Source: Fagopyrum homotropicum (lineage: Eukaryota > Streptophyta > Magnoliopsida > Caryophyllales > Polygonaceae). Taken from it: DNA of 64,000 nt. Numbering within the stretch: the stretch's first letter is position 1; every line of letters begins with the position of its first letter. The position numbers were made by a program, and so were the translations under genes. A model generated the notes under the pieces. That model was not told the origin of the DNA. It searched no databases and was given only the letters and a program-made list of their open reading frames with translations. The DNA lies in the NCBI GenBank assembly GCA_033239125.1, contig BSWB01000003.1, positions 135,879,820-135,943,819 on the forward strand, read 5' to 3'. This document shows positions 38,294-49,844 of the stretch, in pieces.

Positions 38294-40110
38294 TGTTAGC
38301 ATGAAATATTGTGATATTTTAGGCACGTTTTCTAAGTGTATTTGATTCATATTGATAGTCTTTGATTTAGCAATGTTGCATATGTGAGCTAGTTTGCCTA
38401 TATTGTCGATATGGATGTCTACACTAGTTTTATGTTGAAATATAGGTGATTGAGAGTCATTTCCGAACGGAATCGAGCAAAGAAGAGTTGATTGAATATG
38501 TCCATGGATTGAGGGCATTCTAAGGAGCAAATTGGAGTTCAACTTGAGGAATGCACGAGGCCAGGGAAGAATCACGTTCTTGCCCTAAACCACGCTCTAA
38601 AATACGGCCGTATTACAAACCACGTTTACTTCCACGGCCGTGGAACTCTGCAAAGAGAGGCGTGATGCATTCCAATAACTATTACGGTCGTGGAACATAT
38701 GGTCCAAACCGTGACACAATCCACGCTCTAAATTACGGTCGTGGAATCTTCCACGACCATGATCTTGGCGATCTTTTTTTCGCCACACTTTGAAGCCACG
38801 ATCTTTTGAAGATTGGGCCGGGCCGATATTTTATCTTGCCCTATAAAAAGACGGACAAAGCAAGATTCCGTCATGCTCACTTAGCGGCATTCATCGACGC
38901 CTACACCTCGTAGAGATCTTTGCTTAGAGGGATTTTTGGCAATCCACGCTTCATCTCCGCTTAGAGAATTTGAACGCCCGTTTAGCCCTCGATTGGAGGT
39001 ATTGACATCTCATTGGAGATCGAAGTTCGTGTTTGGGATTTGCCCTAATCTCGCACTTTTGGTGGAGATTGCTGTTGAGATCTCCGGATTAGCGGAAGAT
39101 CGAAGCTTTTGGAAGATTGTTGCAAGAAGATTTCTCTTCTTGTTTAGATTTGATTTAGAAGACGGATTGACACCCCGTTCTTCCTTCTTTCCTAAGATTG
39201 CGTTTGTTTGGCTTATTTTGAATCTATTGACAACATTTGTTCTTGGTTGTGACTTTGAGATTGGTTTGAAGATTATTGAAAGTTTTTGGAAGTTTTCATC
39301 TTTCTATATTTTAATTCTTGAATTTGGTATCAACATGACTGTTATTGGCTAAAAACCCTTAACAATTCTAAGGTGAAGGGTTGATAGTTGTGGCTTAGAT
39401 GATGATAGATCGATCGTAAACAAATTAGACCCTGAGAGTTAGAGAGAATCGTCGACGAACCCTAAATTACGGTTTGTTCTTGAGTTCCACGGCCGTGGAG
39501 TCTCAAGATATGCCCGTAATTTCCCTTAAGTTTACGAACCTGCTTTTACTTTAATCCAAAGTTAAAGATTTGCTTTAACTTAGTTTAGGCTTGCCTTTTC
39601 TAGGTGGTAGTGAAGCCTCAACAACCTCTACCTCGATTGTGAGTGTCATAACCGTAATCGGCTAAGTTAATCTTGATCCTTGGATTACAAGTTTGGGTAT
39701 TTGACATTAATTCTTGCCTTTAGAACCTTTCTATATTGAAGCCTCAACAACCTGTATAGAGAGTGTCTTGTAGGTGAGCTATATAAGGTTTTTGGAACTT
39801 CACCGTACGATTACCTTACATTAGCATACCTTTGCATATCTCAACTCTGTCTTTATATCATTAGTATATCTTGAATCGATTGCCACAGCTGGATACTTGG
39901 ATCTTTAGGATTGTTGTTTTCCCAATATTTACAAAACTCTCATATTTACTCGCTTGATAACCTGCAATTGAATTTGTTCCCACCCAAATCCCTGTGTTCG
40001 ATACTCTGGAATTCTTGCTTAACTACGTCGATCCGTACACTGCGGGTTCGCTGCTTGATTCTAGTTTTATAAATTTAAAGCTTATTTGCACACACCTTTA
40101 GGGGTGAACA
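38294..40110 (+). repeat. 3' LTR of element C (1817 bp)
   Basis: Begins TGTTAGCATG and ends GGGGTGAACA, followed by the target copy ACCAC (40111-40115). Same length as the 5' LTR; about 22 differences by eye. Confidence 0.93.
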
Positions 40111-40115
40111 ACCAC

Positions 40116-41454
40116 CACTCCACATGAGTGAACCAAAATACCGAAAACACTACATTTTTACATTGTGAGGACTTCTTTCACTCTTCTTTACTTGATTTGC
40201 ACATTGGGGACAATGTGTTTTTAAGTATGGGGTGAGGTTTTCATGATTTTTAGCATGGCATGATCGCATCTAGGATAGTTTCGTTTTATTGTCACACGTT
40301 TCTTTTTATGTTTTGCATTGTACATATTTATCTCAAAAAGTTCCAAAAAATCAAAAAAAATTTTAAAAAAAATTTGTGCTTCCTAGTTTGGATATGACCC
40401 TTATGATGAGATTGTTTTGTGAATTGCCTATGGATGGCCTTGTGTGTTGAATGGATTTATGCATATGTGGACTTGAAATAATTCTCTTGAATCCTATGTA
40501 TGAATTGTGATTATGATGTTTGCCTTGATTGGATTGAGAATTGATGGTCGAAATTATATGCTAGTTCTTACACATCATCTAGAATGATTAAGGCAATTCA
40601 TCTATCTTCTTCTCATCTTGATCATGTTGTTTGAGCACCTCACTAGATATGAAATTTGACCTCTTTTGACCCATCCGGGAATAGGAGCATGCTAGTGTGT
40701 TGATGTGTGTGAAAAGCAAGTATGGGGTGGTGAAGTTGGTGTATGAATTTTGTGAATGAAGTTGTTGAAAATGTGTTGTGAAAAGTGTAGAAAAAATATA
40801 GGTTTGGGGACTTTGGTTTTGATGATGAGTAACTCGGCACCATTCACATAATCGGGTGTTTGTGCCTTGCCAAAGTCGGATAAACCGAATGTCCTAACGA
40901 GTCTTGGTATGTGTGCCCGGTGTGAGGCCCCTCGGAAAAATCCCGAGGTCCGCTAATCACCAAGGTTTCGGCTTTTGTACACCAATGCCATTGTCTCAAA
41001 AATAAGTGAAAGAAAATGAAAAAAGAAAAAAAAAAGAAAGAAAAGAAGGAGAAAAATACACTTTGGTGGATGAAGTATAAATGTGAAGTTGTGGTTGTTT
41101 AGTTCCTTTCCCGGATTTGCACCACATGACCTTAGAAAATTCCCACCTTATCATCACGTTTCTTGGCCTCTTCTTTCCTAAGTCCTTAAAACCTATTTGC
41201 TTATGTGTATGACTTAGTGATCTAGATTGGATATTCTCATGATCATCTTGACTTCATCATTTTTACCTTTCATGCATGCTTTCGAGTTAAGTATGATTGT
41301 CTTTCCGTGCCTTCATTCATTTAATACATGATTGCTTGTTCATTTCCATGAAGCATGACTATGAAGGTGATCCATCTTTAGAAGCACAATTCAAAAAATA
41401 TTTTCAGTTTTTCTGCATTCATAAATCATGTCATCTCGTAGCCTATAGTTGAAC
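40116..41454 (+). other. Element B 3' UTR, right of the C insertion
   Basis: Contains the internal hairpin CACATTG (40200-40206), GGGA, CAATGTG (40211-40217) with AAGTATGGGGTGAGG (40223-40237), and the conserved 3' UTR block (40799-40985). An A-rich run with AAAAGAAAA repeats lies near 41013-41060. It matches element A 397-1640 in order. No gene. Confidence 0.7.
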
Positions 41455-41493
41455 CTTGCTCAAGGACGAGCAAGTGGCAAGTATGGGGTATTT
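41455..41493 (+). promoter_or_regulatory. PPT with upstream hairpin (element B)
   Basis: CTTGCTC (41455-41461), loop AAGGAC, GAGCAAG (41468-41474). The C-G pair next to the loop replaces the T-A pair of C, D, F and X. PPT AAGTATGGGGTATTT at 41479-41493. Confidence 0.78.
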
Positions 41494-43227
41494 TGATGAC
41501 ATGATTTATGACACTAGTTTAGGCACTCTTTTAGATAGTTTTCCTTTCCATTCATGCTTATTTCCGCATTAGTTCGTGACGTCTACACGGGCTTTTGTCG
41601 GTTTTGTAGGTATTTTGGGGAAGTTTTGGACTTAATCGATACATTCAAGGATCATTCCTCGTGATGGCACACTTCCGGACTCATTAAGGAGCAAGCTAGG
41701 AGCAAAGGAGAACACATAGGACCTTGTTGGTGCATGCCTTGCACCAACTCATGACTTGGTGATCCAAGGAAAGTTTCTAGTGAGAACCACGGCCCAGAGG
41801 AAAATCTAGACCGTGGTTTTGGCCGTGGTTTCTTCTGGACAGCTGTGACACGTGTCCCACGATCTCTTTGTCCGACCCTTGCTTTTTGGTGGAGTACTTA
41901 AGTGGTCCTGCAGGCTCATTTTGGGGATCCCATCCCTTTTTGACCTATCTTCTTCCCCAAAACACTCTTCCATTGTAGCCTATCTTCCAAGCACCCTTTT
42001 GGGTGTTCTTGGGAGAGGTTAGTGTAGATTTTAGTTTTGTAGTGAGATTTGAGTGGTTTTGAGTGAGGTTTCCATTGTTGACAACTTGGAGCAGCTCTTG
42101 GAGCCTTTGTAAGACTTGGTAACTTCTATTGTAGCTTTATAATGTCTTTTTTTTGGGTTCATTCTTCATTATCTAGCTATGACTTGCAAGCATGCTCTAT
42201 TTATGAAGTTTGATCTTGAAATGTATGTTGTTGGCTGAGTAGATGTGATTCTAGGGTGAAGGAATGATGTTTATGCTTTGGACTATGATTGTATGGACTT
42301 GCATTTTAGTTTAGGATGGATTCGTGTTCGAAAGCCTAACTCAGACCCAAACCACGGCCTGTTCATCTAAAATCTCGACCGTGGTTTCTCATGATCAGCC
42401 CGTGGTTTTCTCTGTTGTGCTTATATTGATAAATCTGGATGTTAGTATGTAGATGTGTTGAAATCCTAGTGTTTGTTGAGCCTAATCTAGCTTAGGGTAA
42501 CCTAATGTTAGCAACCTTTTTGAGGAATGAGACTTACCCGGTAATTTCCTCTCTTAGATACATAAGGTGATGTACTCTAGGTAGTAGTGAGCCAAAAAAA
42601 GCCGCTATTGGATTGAGTGTGCTAGGATCGTTGCCTAAGACTTACCTTTTCCGAGACTTACCCGGTAAGGAGGGGTTTGACCCTTAAGTAGTGGCCGGTT
42701 TGTGTAGAATTCCCGTCCTTAGGTTCCTTGAGACTTACCCGGTAATAGGACCTTAGGTGCGAGACTAGTGGAGCATGAGACTTACCCGGTAATTGATCCC
42801 ATTAGAGAAACACCCAACTCCGAACAACCACAGCTTTCCTTTGATCTTTAGAAGCATGAGTCCATTGTCATAATCGGAATTCCGAATCTCTAGAATCCGC
42901 ATTTCTTACCTCTTATCTCTTATCTTGTGTTTGTGTGTTTGTTTGCTTGTTTGATTTGCATGTTTTGTGATCCTTGTTTGATCACCCAAAACCAACCAAA
43001 AATATTGAGTTTTGCACTTTCTTTATTCCTCATCTCATCTTAGTTTAGATTTTCACTATCTTTGATCATTGAATGACTTGATTTCACATCAGTCCTTGTG
43101 TTCGACCTCGGAATACTTTCCTTCCTACATAACGATCCATACACTACGGGTTTCGTTAGGTAGTTTAGGAGATTAGATCGAGTTTATAAATGTAAAGCTT
43201 TTTGTGCTACACAATCCTAGCGTAACA
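41494..43227 (+). repeat. 3' LTR of element B (1734 bp)
   Basis: Begins TGATGACATG, ends GCGTAACA, followed by TAATC (43228-43232). Relative to the 5' LTR it lacks 36 bp between two GACGT words near 41576. Four GAGACTTACCCGGTAA repeats lie between 42525 and 42795. Confidence 0.88.
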
Positions 43228-43735
43228 TAATCCATAAGTCCGCAGTAGTTCTATCCTCTAGGAGAGTATTGAAGTTGGGTTTCCAATTTCTCAGGATAAG
43301 GAGTTGGCCTAGGACATGGTATGGTCTATTAGCCAAAATGTGCTTCTTGTCTAGGGGGTTAGAATAAGTAATTTCAATCCAGTAATTTGGTTTAGCGGAG
43401 ATTTTGATCTCGCCTTTAGTATTTTTCCACTCGCTCAAGAGTCGAGCTCTAATTCTAGTAATGTCAATGGGTTCACCAAGGATGAATCCCACGAGGGATA
43501 CATCCTTTTGCTTGATAAAATCATTTTTGAATTTTGCTAAGATATTCAGATAGTTCTCAAGACCATTTGATCTAGTAATGTTACCTTTGGGGTTAGTGAT
43601 ATCCTTTGCTGCTATGGACTTGACAGAAGGATCCTAATTCTTTTGGGGCTCCACCTTCTCATCAGCAGGAGGTTCTTTGGTAATGACCTCCTTATAGTTT
43701 GGCTTCTCTTTCAGAACTCCAGAATGTTCAGCCAT
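43228..43735 (-). pseudogene. LINE ORF1, N-terminal part (DUF4283)
   Basis: ATG at 43735 starts MAEHSGVLKEKPNYKEV; one in-frame stop follows after about 33 codons. The frame continues into VGFILGEPIDITRIRARLL and WIEITYSNPLDKKHIL, the DUF4283 domain of plant LINE ORF1 proteins, and reaches ADLW at the B insertion. Its continuation is at 10217 downward. The protein would bind LINE RNA. Confidence 0.82.
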
Positions 43736-44335
43736 ATTCACCAAATGAAAGATGATTTTTGTAGAAGAAAAGCTAAGTAGTGAGTTTTTTATGTGTATTG
43801 TTAAGGAATAGAGCTTCGTTTTTATAGGCGATTGAAAGCAAGCTTGTATTCAGAGGTACCTGCTTCAATATTGACATCTTTCTTATCTGAGCTGTCGGTG
43901 TATCTTCCCATCTCAACTCGCACAATATTTCTAGGTATGTCCACCCCAGCTTCAGAGGGAAAAAAGGAGCAAACCTTGTCCATTTCCGGCCTATGTGGTG
44001 ACGCAAACCTCCCTTTGTCAATGTCTCTCGATTGAGCTGTCTTTTTCCTTCCCAATTTTGAGTTCTCTAGGATCTTCACCTTCTTTGTCTTTTTGGTTCT
44101 TTCTTGAACGTAGGGATGCGAATCAGAAGATTCACTTGGAGCTTTGCTGAATTTGGCCATTTTGTTGGCTTCAGATCCGAAGGATAGCTGCAATTTGCTC
44201 TCTTTTGAAGATTGGCATAGAAGAAAGGGCTTTTTTTGGCTGAAAATCGATTAGGGCTTTTGTCGTTCTTTTGGATGAGCGTTCTCCAGCAAAGGGAACG
44301 CTCGCGCGTGGGAGGCGCGTATTTTGGGGTGGGAA
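43736..44335 (-). mobile_element. LINE 5' UTR with an upstream open frame
   Basis: The stretch upstream of ORF1. An open frame (ATG at 44160, MAKFSKAPSESS; stop 43822) encodes a basic protein of about 112 residues with no family I know; it may be an upstream ORF or chance. The GC-rich stretch at 44270-44335 contains the inverted pair GAGCGTT/AACGCTC (about 44278-44305). The exact 5' end of the LINE is uncertain; the change to AT-rich sequence near 44336 is my estimate. Confidence 0.5.
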
Positions 44336-45589
44336 GGGGTTCTGCATTTAGCTTATTGTAATTTTATATTATTCAAATTTTACTTGGGAGAATGGTATTC
44401 AGAGTCACGAAATGATTTTTCCCGTCCAGTTTTGGCTATAGTAGACTTAATGTGTTCCTGGTTCTGAATATATGACAAAAATTGCGTTCATTGAAAAAAT
44501 AAAAACAACATTGGCAGAAATGAACGCGTACTCGATTGAATCATTAAAATATGCCAAAAAACCCCAGCAAATTTCCCACTATCAGCAATATGATAATTTT
44601 GCATCTACAATTACAACAAGATGGTAACAAACATAAACCGAAAAAGTCAGCAAAATTCACATATCATTTAAACAAACCAACTCCACACACAACAAAATAA
44701 ACATGAGTTATTGGTTAGTCACTAAATTAGTTTTAAATCACTGTCTAAACCAATGTACTGATGTCTACACACAAGTGAACTGAGTAACTCAAAATTATTT
44801 ATTGATGTATACCGACAAACACTACACAAAATATAGATTTGTGAAGCGTTCTGAGGCAAAAGGATCTTCTCCCGTCACAAAAGGTCTTTGATGACGGTGT
44901 CGGGCCGACATTTCAACTGACACAAAGATATATGTCGCAAAAGGTCTAGGGGACGGCTAATTCCTTCATCAATCTTTTGCGACGCCTATTTGCGGCAACA
45001 CACGCCATCACGAATGTTGCTAGCACTGCTTAAAAAAAAGAAAATATACCCCGGATGAGGTCCGGGTTATGAAGCTTGTTTATGAGAATAATAAATAATA
45101 TACAACACGGAGGTACATGTCCGGGTTATAAAGTCTACAATTAAAAAATAATAATACGACGTTGTTACCACTGCAAAAAAAACATAGTGTATAGTTGTTG
45201 CTAGACAACTTGTATTTATAGTACATGAATTGGCTTTGAAGTGCTTCACCATTGATGATGAGTCTTGATAGCTTGACAACAACTTGTGCTTGTACAAGTA
45301 TTACAAGAAAACCAAGGAAGGAAAAGTTAATAGACAAGCTGGCAAGTAGTATATTAAGTTGAATTCTTCGGTTGTAGCTTTAAAAAAAGTATCAAAGGTT
45401 GTAAAACAAAAAGAGGAGTTTGATTTAGTTAATTGAACAACAAGGATATATATGGGAAAGAAAACCAGGTCCGGGTTATGAAGCCTGTTTTTTGTGGAAT
45501 TTTGCTAACTGTAAGTTAGGGCAATTATCTGATTAGGCGTACATGATGTATCAATTGGGTTAGAAATAAATAATGAATGAATAGCGTTA
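44336..45589. other. Unassigned AT-rich DNA with short repeats; possible CACTA-type remains
   Basis: No gene I can support. 44860-45025 contains CGTCACAAAAGG, GTCGCAAAAGG and CTTTTGCGACGCC, words typical of the sub-terminal regions of plant CACTA DNA transposons, but I cannot find a CACTA terminus or a 3-bp duplication. GGTCCGGGTTATGAAGC occurs at 45059 and 45468 (with a shorter variant at 45119). Confidence 0.35.
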
Positions 45590-46374
45590 CAGTAACTTTC
45601 AAGTGTTTCCTCCATTCAGTTAAACAGTTAAACAATTCTATAGACATATATAGAAATATATGCCTTCATATGTAAATAGATGAATAAGAGGGTTGACTAT
45701 GTAAATAAGAGAGTTTGTTACAAGTTGTTAGAAGAGGGTATTAATACCTCAATGTAACAATGAACCTTTAACAGAATGAGCAATACAATTCAGTTCATGT
45801 TTTTCTTCTTAAAATGGTATCGGAGCTATGGTAATTCCGTGAGAAAATTTTCTATTATTCCTTTGTGATTCGGTTCGATTGCAGATTAGCTAAAGTTCCA
45901 CAAGTTGTGATTCAGTTTTCAATTACAAATTGTTCTCTAGTTATTTCATGTGTAGCTTCGAATACAGATTTGTGTTCATTTTGATTTGATTACGAGAATC
46001 ATGAATCAGAATGATTAGATGATTGACAAATTCATGTCAGGAAACACTAATGATCCTCTATACCTTGCTACCTCAGATAATCCAGGTATGCAATTGGTTT
46101 CTACATTGTTTGATGGTCTGAATTTCTTAAGTTGGAAGAGAAATGTTAGAATGTCTCTTGGAGCTAAATTGAAATTAGGTTTTGTTGATGGATCCTGTAT
46201 GAAACGTAAAGATGATGAAGATAAGATATCGAGGTGGATTATCGAAGACTATATGGTGAGATGCTGGCTAATCCACTCGATGAAGAGAGAAATTGCAGTT
46301 AATTTTTCTTATGTTGATTATGCGAAGGAATTGTGAGATGAAATTGTTGAGCAATTTGCATTTTCTAATGCACT
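45590..46374 (+). mobile_element. Ty1/copia retrotransposon fragment: LTR end, PBS and gag
   Basis: TGGTATCGGAGC (45815-45826) matches the initiator tRNA-Met PBS TGGTATCAGAGC with one mismatch. The preceding AT-rich 200 bp is probably LTR; its start is not certain. Gag follows and is cut at 46374 by element X. The rest lies beyond the window. Confidence 0.7.
46001..46374 (+). pseudogene. Copia-type gag, N-terminal part
   Basis: ATG at 46001 (MNQND) runs into a stop after five codons; the frame continues as DPLYLATSDNPGMQLVS, FDGLNFLSWKRNVRMSLGAKLKLGFVDG and KREIAVNFSYVDYAKEL, matching the gag of Ty1/copia elements (families Retrotran_gag_3 / UBN2). A second stop replaces the tryptophan usual after KEL. 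The frame is cut at GCACT (46370-46374) by X. Confidence 0.8.
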
Positions 46375-48128
46375 TGTTCGCTCCAAAAGATGTGTGGAAG
46401 CTTTAATATTTATAACAAGAATAATTGCAAATAGCGAACCCGCAGTGTACGGATCGATTGTAATAAAAGCAATAATTCCACGGTCGAACACAGGGACTAT
46501 GGTGAAACAAAGATCGGTAATTCAGGTTGTCAATAAAACACAAGCAACAAAGCAAAGGTATAAAATATGATATAATAGTCAGATAAAGAGAATGCGGATT
46601 CTAGAGATTAATGCATCCAGTTGTGGTTCCGACTCAAAATCTTAAAAGATAACATGGACAAAGCCGAGGTTTGCAAAGGGAAGGTGTTTCTAAGGTGGGA
46701 ATAGATCACCGGGTAAGTCTCACTACTCACTATCCCAAACCAAAGATCCTCTCACCGGGTAAGTCTCAAGGTACTAAGGAAAGGAACTATAATCTCAAAC
46801 CAACACACCACCCAAGGGAATAGAATCAACCTTTACCGGGTAAGTCTCAGGCTAACTCTCAAAGATGGGATGAAGGCACACTCAAACCCCAATAAAGGAT
46901 AAACCTTTATTACCTACACTCATGATTTTGGGTAAACAAACAAAGGAATCACCGGGTAAGTCTCATTCTAGGCTTGCGTTGAACTAGGAAAGGTATAACA
47001 AGGATAGGATTTGGCAAACTGGAATCTTAACTCGGATAAGGATCAGGAAAGGTTCCACCTCGTTCAGTTATATTCCATCCCGGCCGAGATGTTCAACAAC
47101 TGACCGAGTTGTTAATCGGTTAAGGTAAAGGTTCGAGCTTTCAAGGTCTGCTGGGGTTAAGATCATTCTATCATCGTCTTTCCCTCAACTTTCAGCCAAT
47201 CACCCTAGAATCGCATAAAGAACTTTGCCAACAATCATCATGATAACAATAATCAAATATATAAGAAAGAAATCAATATTCAAACAAGAAAACCTTAAGA
47301 CAAGGGTCTCAATAACTGTATCAAACAAACAAACAATCAGTGTTCCTCAAACACAATCAGAAAAGACAACAATCAAATCAACTCAGAAAGTCTTACAAAC
47401 TTCCTTCAAAGCCAACTTCAACTTAATTCCTTCCTTCCTTGAACTTCAACCTTCAAAATTCCTTCTACTTCCTTCAAACTTCCTTTAGAGAATGGGTGAT
47501 CCGGAGATTATCCAAGGATGGCTGAATTGCCGAAATATATCAGCCAAAAAGATATCTTCCTTCCAAAAAGATATCTTCCAAAATATAAGATCTCAGCCAA
47601 AAAGATATCTTACTTCCAAAAAGATATCTTCCAAAATATAAGATCTCAGCCAAAAAGATATCTTCCTTCTAAAAATATGTGATATTCACTTTCCCAAAAT
47701 ATAAGATCTCAGCCAAAAATAAAGATCTCGCGTCCGGTCATCACTTCGCCTCGGTCCAGACGCTCATGAAGATCACCTCGGTCGAGGTTGTACTGTAGCT
47801 GACCGAGGTGAATCTTGGCTGAGAGTGAATCTCTCTAATCTGGTCCAAAATCAATCTTCTAAATCATTTTCATGCTTCCTGAGATCTTCTTATAACTCCT
47901 CAATGCTCCAGAATGTAGCTCCAATAACTCCTTAGCTCCCTTAGCTCCATTTCGGTCCAAAACGTGCCATTTTCTCTACATTTACAACAAAACTAGGTGT
48001 AGACCTCGATTCCCACAAAGGTAGACAAAACAAAAATATAATGAAAGAATATGCATCCATACATGCAGATTTATGAAGATAAAATGTCTAAACCAATCCC
48101 AAAATGTAGACTATAACACATGCTATCA
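46375..48128 (-). repeat. 3' LTR of element X (1754 bp)
   Basis: On the plus strand it starts TGTTCGCTCC and ends CATGCTATCA. The U5 word (GCGAACCCGCAGTGTACGG) is at 46434. Four ACCGGGTAAGTCTCA repeats lie between 46705 and 46965. Family words cluster at 47055-47125 and 47750-47815. A 53-bp tandem repeat is at 47542-47713. Confidence 0.88.
47542..47713. repeat. 53-bp tandem repeat in the X LTR, about 3 copies
   Basis: Units start at 47542, 47595 and 47648 with AGCCAAAAAGATATCTT and contain AAAATATAAGATCTC; the third is altered in its middle. AAGATATCTT is itself palindromic. The F LTR has only scattered related words in this place, so the array arose within X or its close relatives. Confidence 0.85.
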
Positions 48129-48167
48129 AAATACCCCATACTTGTCCCTTGCTTGTCCCCAAGCAAG
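48129..48167 (-). promoter_or_regulatory. PPT with upstream hairpin (element X)
   Basis: On the plus strand AAATACCCCATACTT (48129-48143), then CTTGCTTG (48148-48155), TCCC, CAAGCAAG (48160-48167): the reverse complement of the D arrangement with a perfect 8-bp stem. Confidence 0.8.
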
Positions 48168-49783
48168 ATCCAAATCTTAAATACAAGATAGAATGGATTA
48201 TAAGTCATCAAAAAGATCAATGAAAAATATATCAAAACATTTTGGTGGTGTGCTCCACTCATAGATCACCCTAAAAGAATGCTTCATGGCAAATAAAATC
48301 AAGACATGATCAAAACATTTTATAAATATAAGAAAACTTATTATCTTTGCATAAAATCATAGAATGCATAATAAATCATATTTATTGAAATTAATCATGT
48401 ATAATCCAATTTAAACCACCAAGTCAATCAACAAGCTCGAGGTCTCAAGGGCTTTCAAAAGAGGTAAAGAAACGTGTGAGGGTGGGGTGTATATAGGGTA
48501 TGTGGTGCTAGAATCCGGGAATAGGATCTTACTTCACTTTCTTTGAATCTCAACATCTTCCACCAATAAGCTTTGCTTATTTTTACTTTAATTTTTGGGA
48601 TGCATGGATAGAGGTGTACAATAACCGAAGCTTAGGAAATCAGCAATCATCAATTTCTCGTGATGCCTCAAACTCTTGATGCACATACCATGACCCGTTA
48701 GGAATATCGCTCAATCCGACTTTGGCAAGACACAAACACCCGGCTATGTGAATGGTGCCGAGTTACTCATCATCATGATTGACTTCCCAAAACCTAATTG
48801 TTTCTTTCTAATACTTTCAGCCAACATCTCAACTTCACTTCACTTGCTTTTCGTCACTTGCTTCCAAATTCCCGGATAGGTAAAAGGGAGGCAAATATGT
48901 ATTTGAGGGGCTAAGCATGATCAAGATGAAGAAGAGAAGAGAATGAATTGCCTTAATCATCCCAGGAAGAATGTGATAGAACTCATCATGTGGTGTTAAC
49001 CTTCAAATCCAACATAATTTTGATAAAAACAAAGTATTAAACATGCTAAAACTTCAAACAAAGCATTTTGCAACTTAAACATATCATAAAAGCTTTCGAG
49101 CATATAAAGATTTCAAAACCAATCTGCAAACAGAATCATCATCGAGGTCATATCCAGAGAAGAAGCACAAAAAAGTTTCAAAAAACCTTTAAGTTAAAAG
49201 CCACCTCGGTCGAGGTGTTTTGGCGTCATCCGAGGTGTTCATCCTCGATCAGCTATGAACGTCTCGGTCGAGGCATAAATTTTTTTTTTCGAACTGGTTT
49301 TTGACGTTTTTCTCAAATAGAAACCTGTATGTATGCATGTAATGACAGATAAGCATATAGAGCCAAATAAAGCAGAATAAGATCATAATATCCAGAAGTC
49401 ATACAAGTCATACACACATAAGTCACGTAAATACATCCAAATACCCCATACATGGGACACATTGTCCCAATGGGTCAAATATAAGTTTGAAGGAACAAAG
49501 TACTCACCGGACATAGCTAAACTTCATAAAAAAATAAGAAACAGCTCCCAAATAAGACCATCTCGGTTGGCAAAGAACATCTCGGTCGAGGCGTTCTCAC
49601 AGCATCCGAGATGTATCTCAGTCAAGCTCCGTTTTCTCAACTTCTCGAAATTCTGTCCTTCCATGTAGCTCCTGAGTTGTAATTTCTTCTTAGAGAGTAC
49701 TTGATTTCTGTCTAGGAGGATGCACAAAACAAAATGAAGCAAACTATCTAAAACTAAGCTAGAAAAGGGAAAAGAAAGAAAAA
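48168..49783 (-). other. Element X 3' UTR; env-position ORF deleted
   Basis: Holds the conserved 3' UTR block (48611-48803) and the internal PPT-like copy (49439-49454) with a shortened hairpin CATTG/CAATG (49460-49464, 49468-49472). Family words lie at 49200-49270 and 49560-49625. Compared with F, sequence matching 54810-56765 is missing at about 49555: the flanks match F on both sides, so the ATHILA ORF was removed by one deletion. Confidence 0.7.
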
Positions 49784-49833
49784 CCTTGAGTTGCCTCCCA
49801 AGAAGCGCTTTGTTTAAGGTCGCTAGCTGGACC
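49784..49833 (-). promoter_or_regulatory. Post-pol conserved stem-loop block (element X copy)
   Basis: GGTCGCTAGCTGGACC (49818-49833, plus strand) pairs over four bases; AAGCGCTT follows at 49803. The second stem has one change (TTGAG for TTGGG). Confidence 0.6.
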
Positions 49834-49844
49834 GTACGTCATCT

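Larger units (their letters stand above)
13704..40110 (+). mobile_element. Element C: Athila-type retrotransposon with gag-pol and ATHILA ORF, host of D
   Basis: LTRs 13704-15520 and 38294-40110, both exactly 1817 bp and differing at about 22 positions by eye (1.2%), mostly C/T and G/A changes. The target duplication ACCAC is perfect. Without D it is 13.4 kb. It has PBS, gag-pol with one in-frame stop, an intact ATHILA-type ORF and a PPT (altered to GGAG). D inserted in the 3' UTR at 24764. Its family word is CCACGGCCGTGG, shared with A and B. Confidence 0.95.
10218..43227 (+). mobile_element. Element B: non-autonomous Athila-type retrotransposon, host of C and D
   Basis: 5' LTR 10218-11985, 3' LTR 41494-43227, with C (and D in it) inserted at 13704-40110. 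Without the insertion it is about 6.6 kb. It has the tRNA-Asp PBS, one ORF of about 387 codons unrelated by eye to gag or pol, the post-pol stem-loops, the 3' UTR block and the PPT. Target duplication in LINE ORF1: AAATC (10213-10217) and TAATC (43228-43232); restoring LINE ORF1 reading requires the right copy, so the left copy has mutated. LTRs differ at about 53 positions by eye (about 3%), plus a 36-bp deletion in the 3' LTR between two GACGT words. Confidence 0.9.

Noticed and set aside
44860..45025. CACTA (En/Spm) transposon end
   Set aside because: Sub-terminal-like words are present but no CACTA terminus, inverted partner or 3-bp duplication was found, so it is mentioned only as a possibility.
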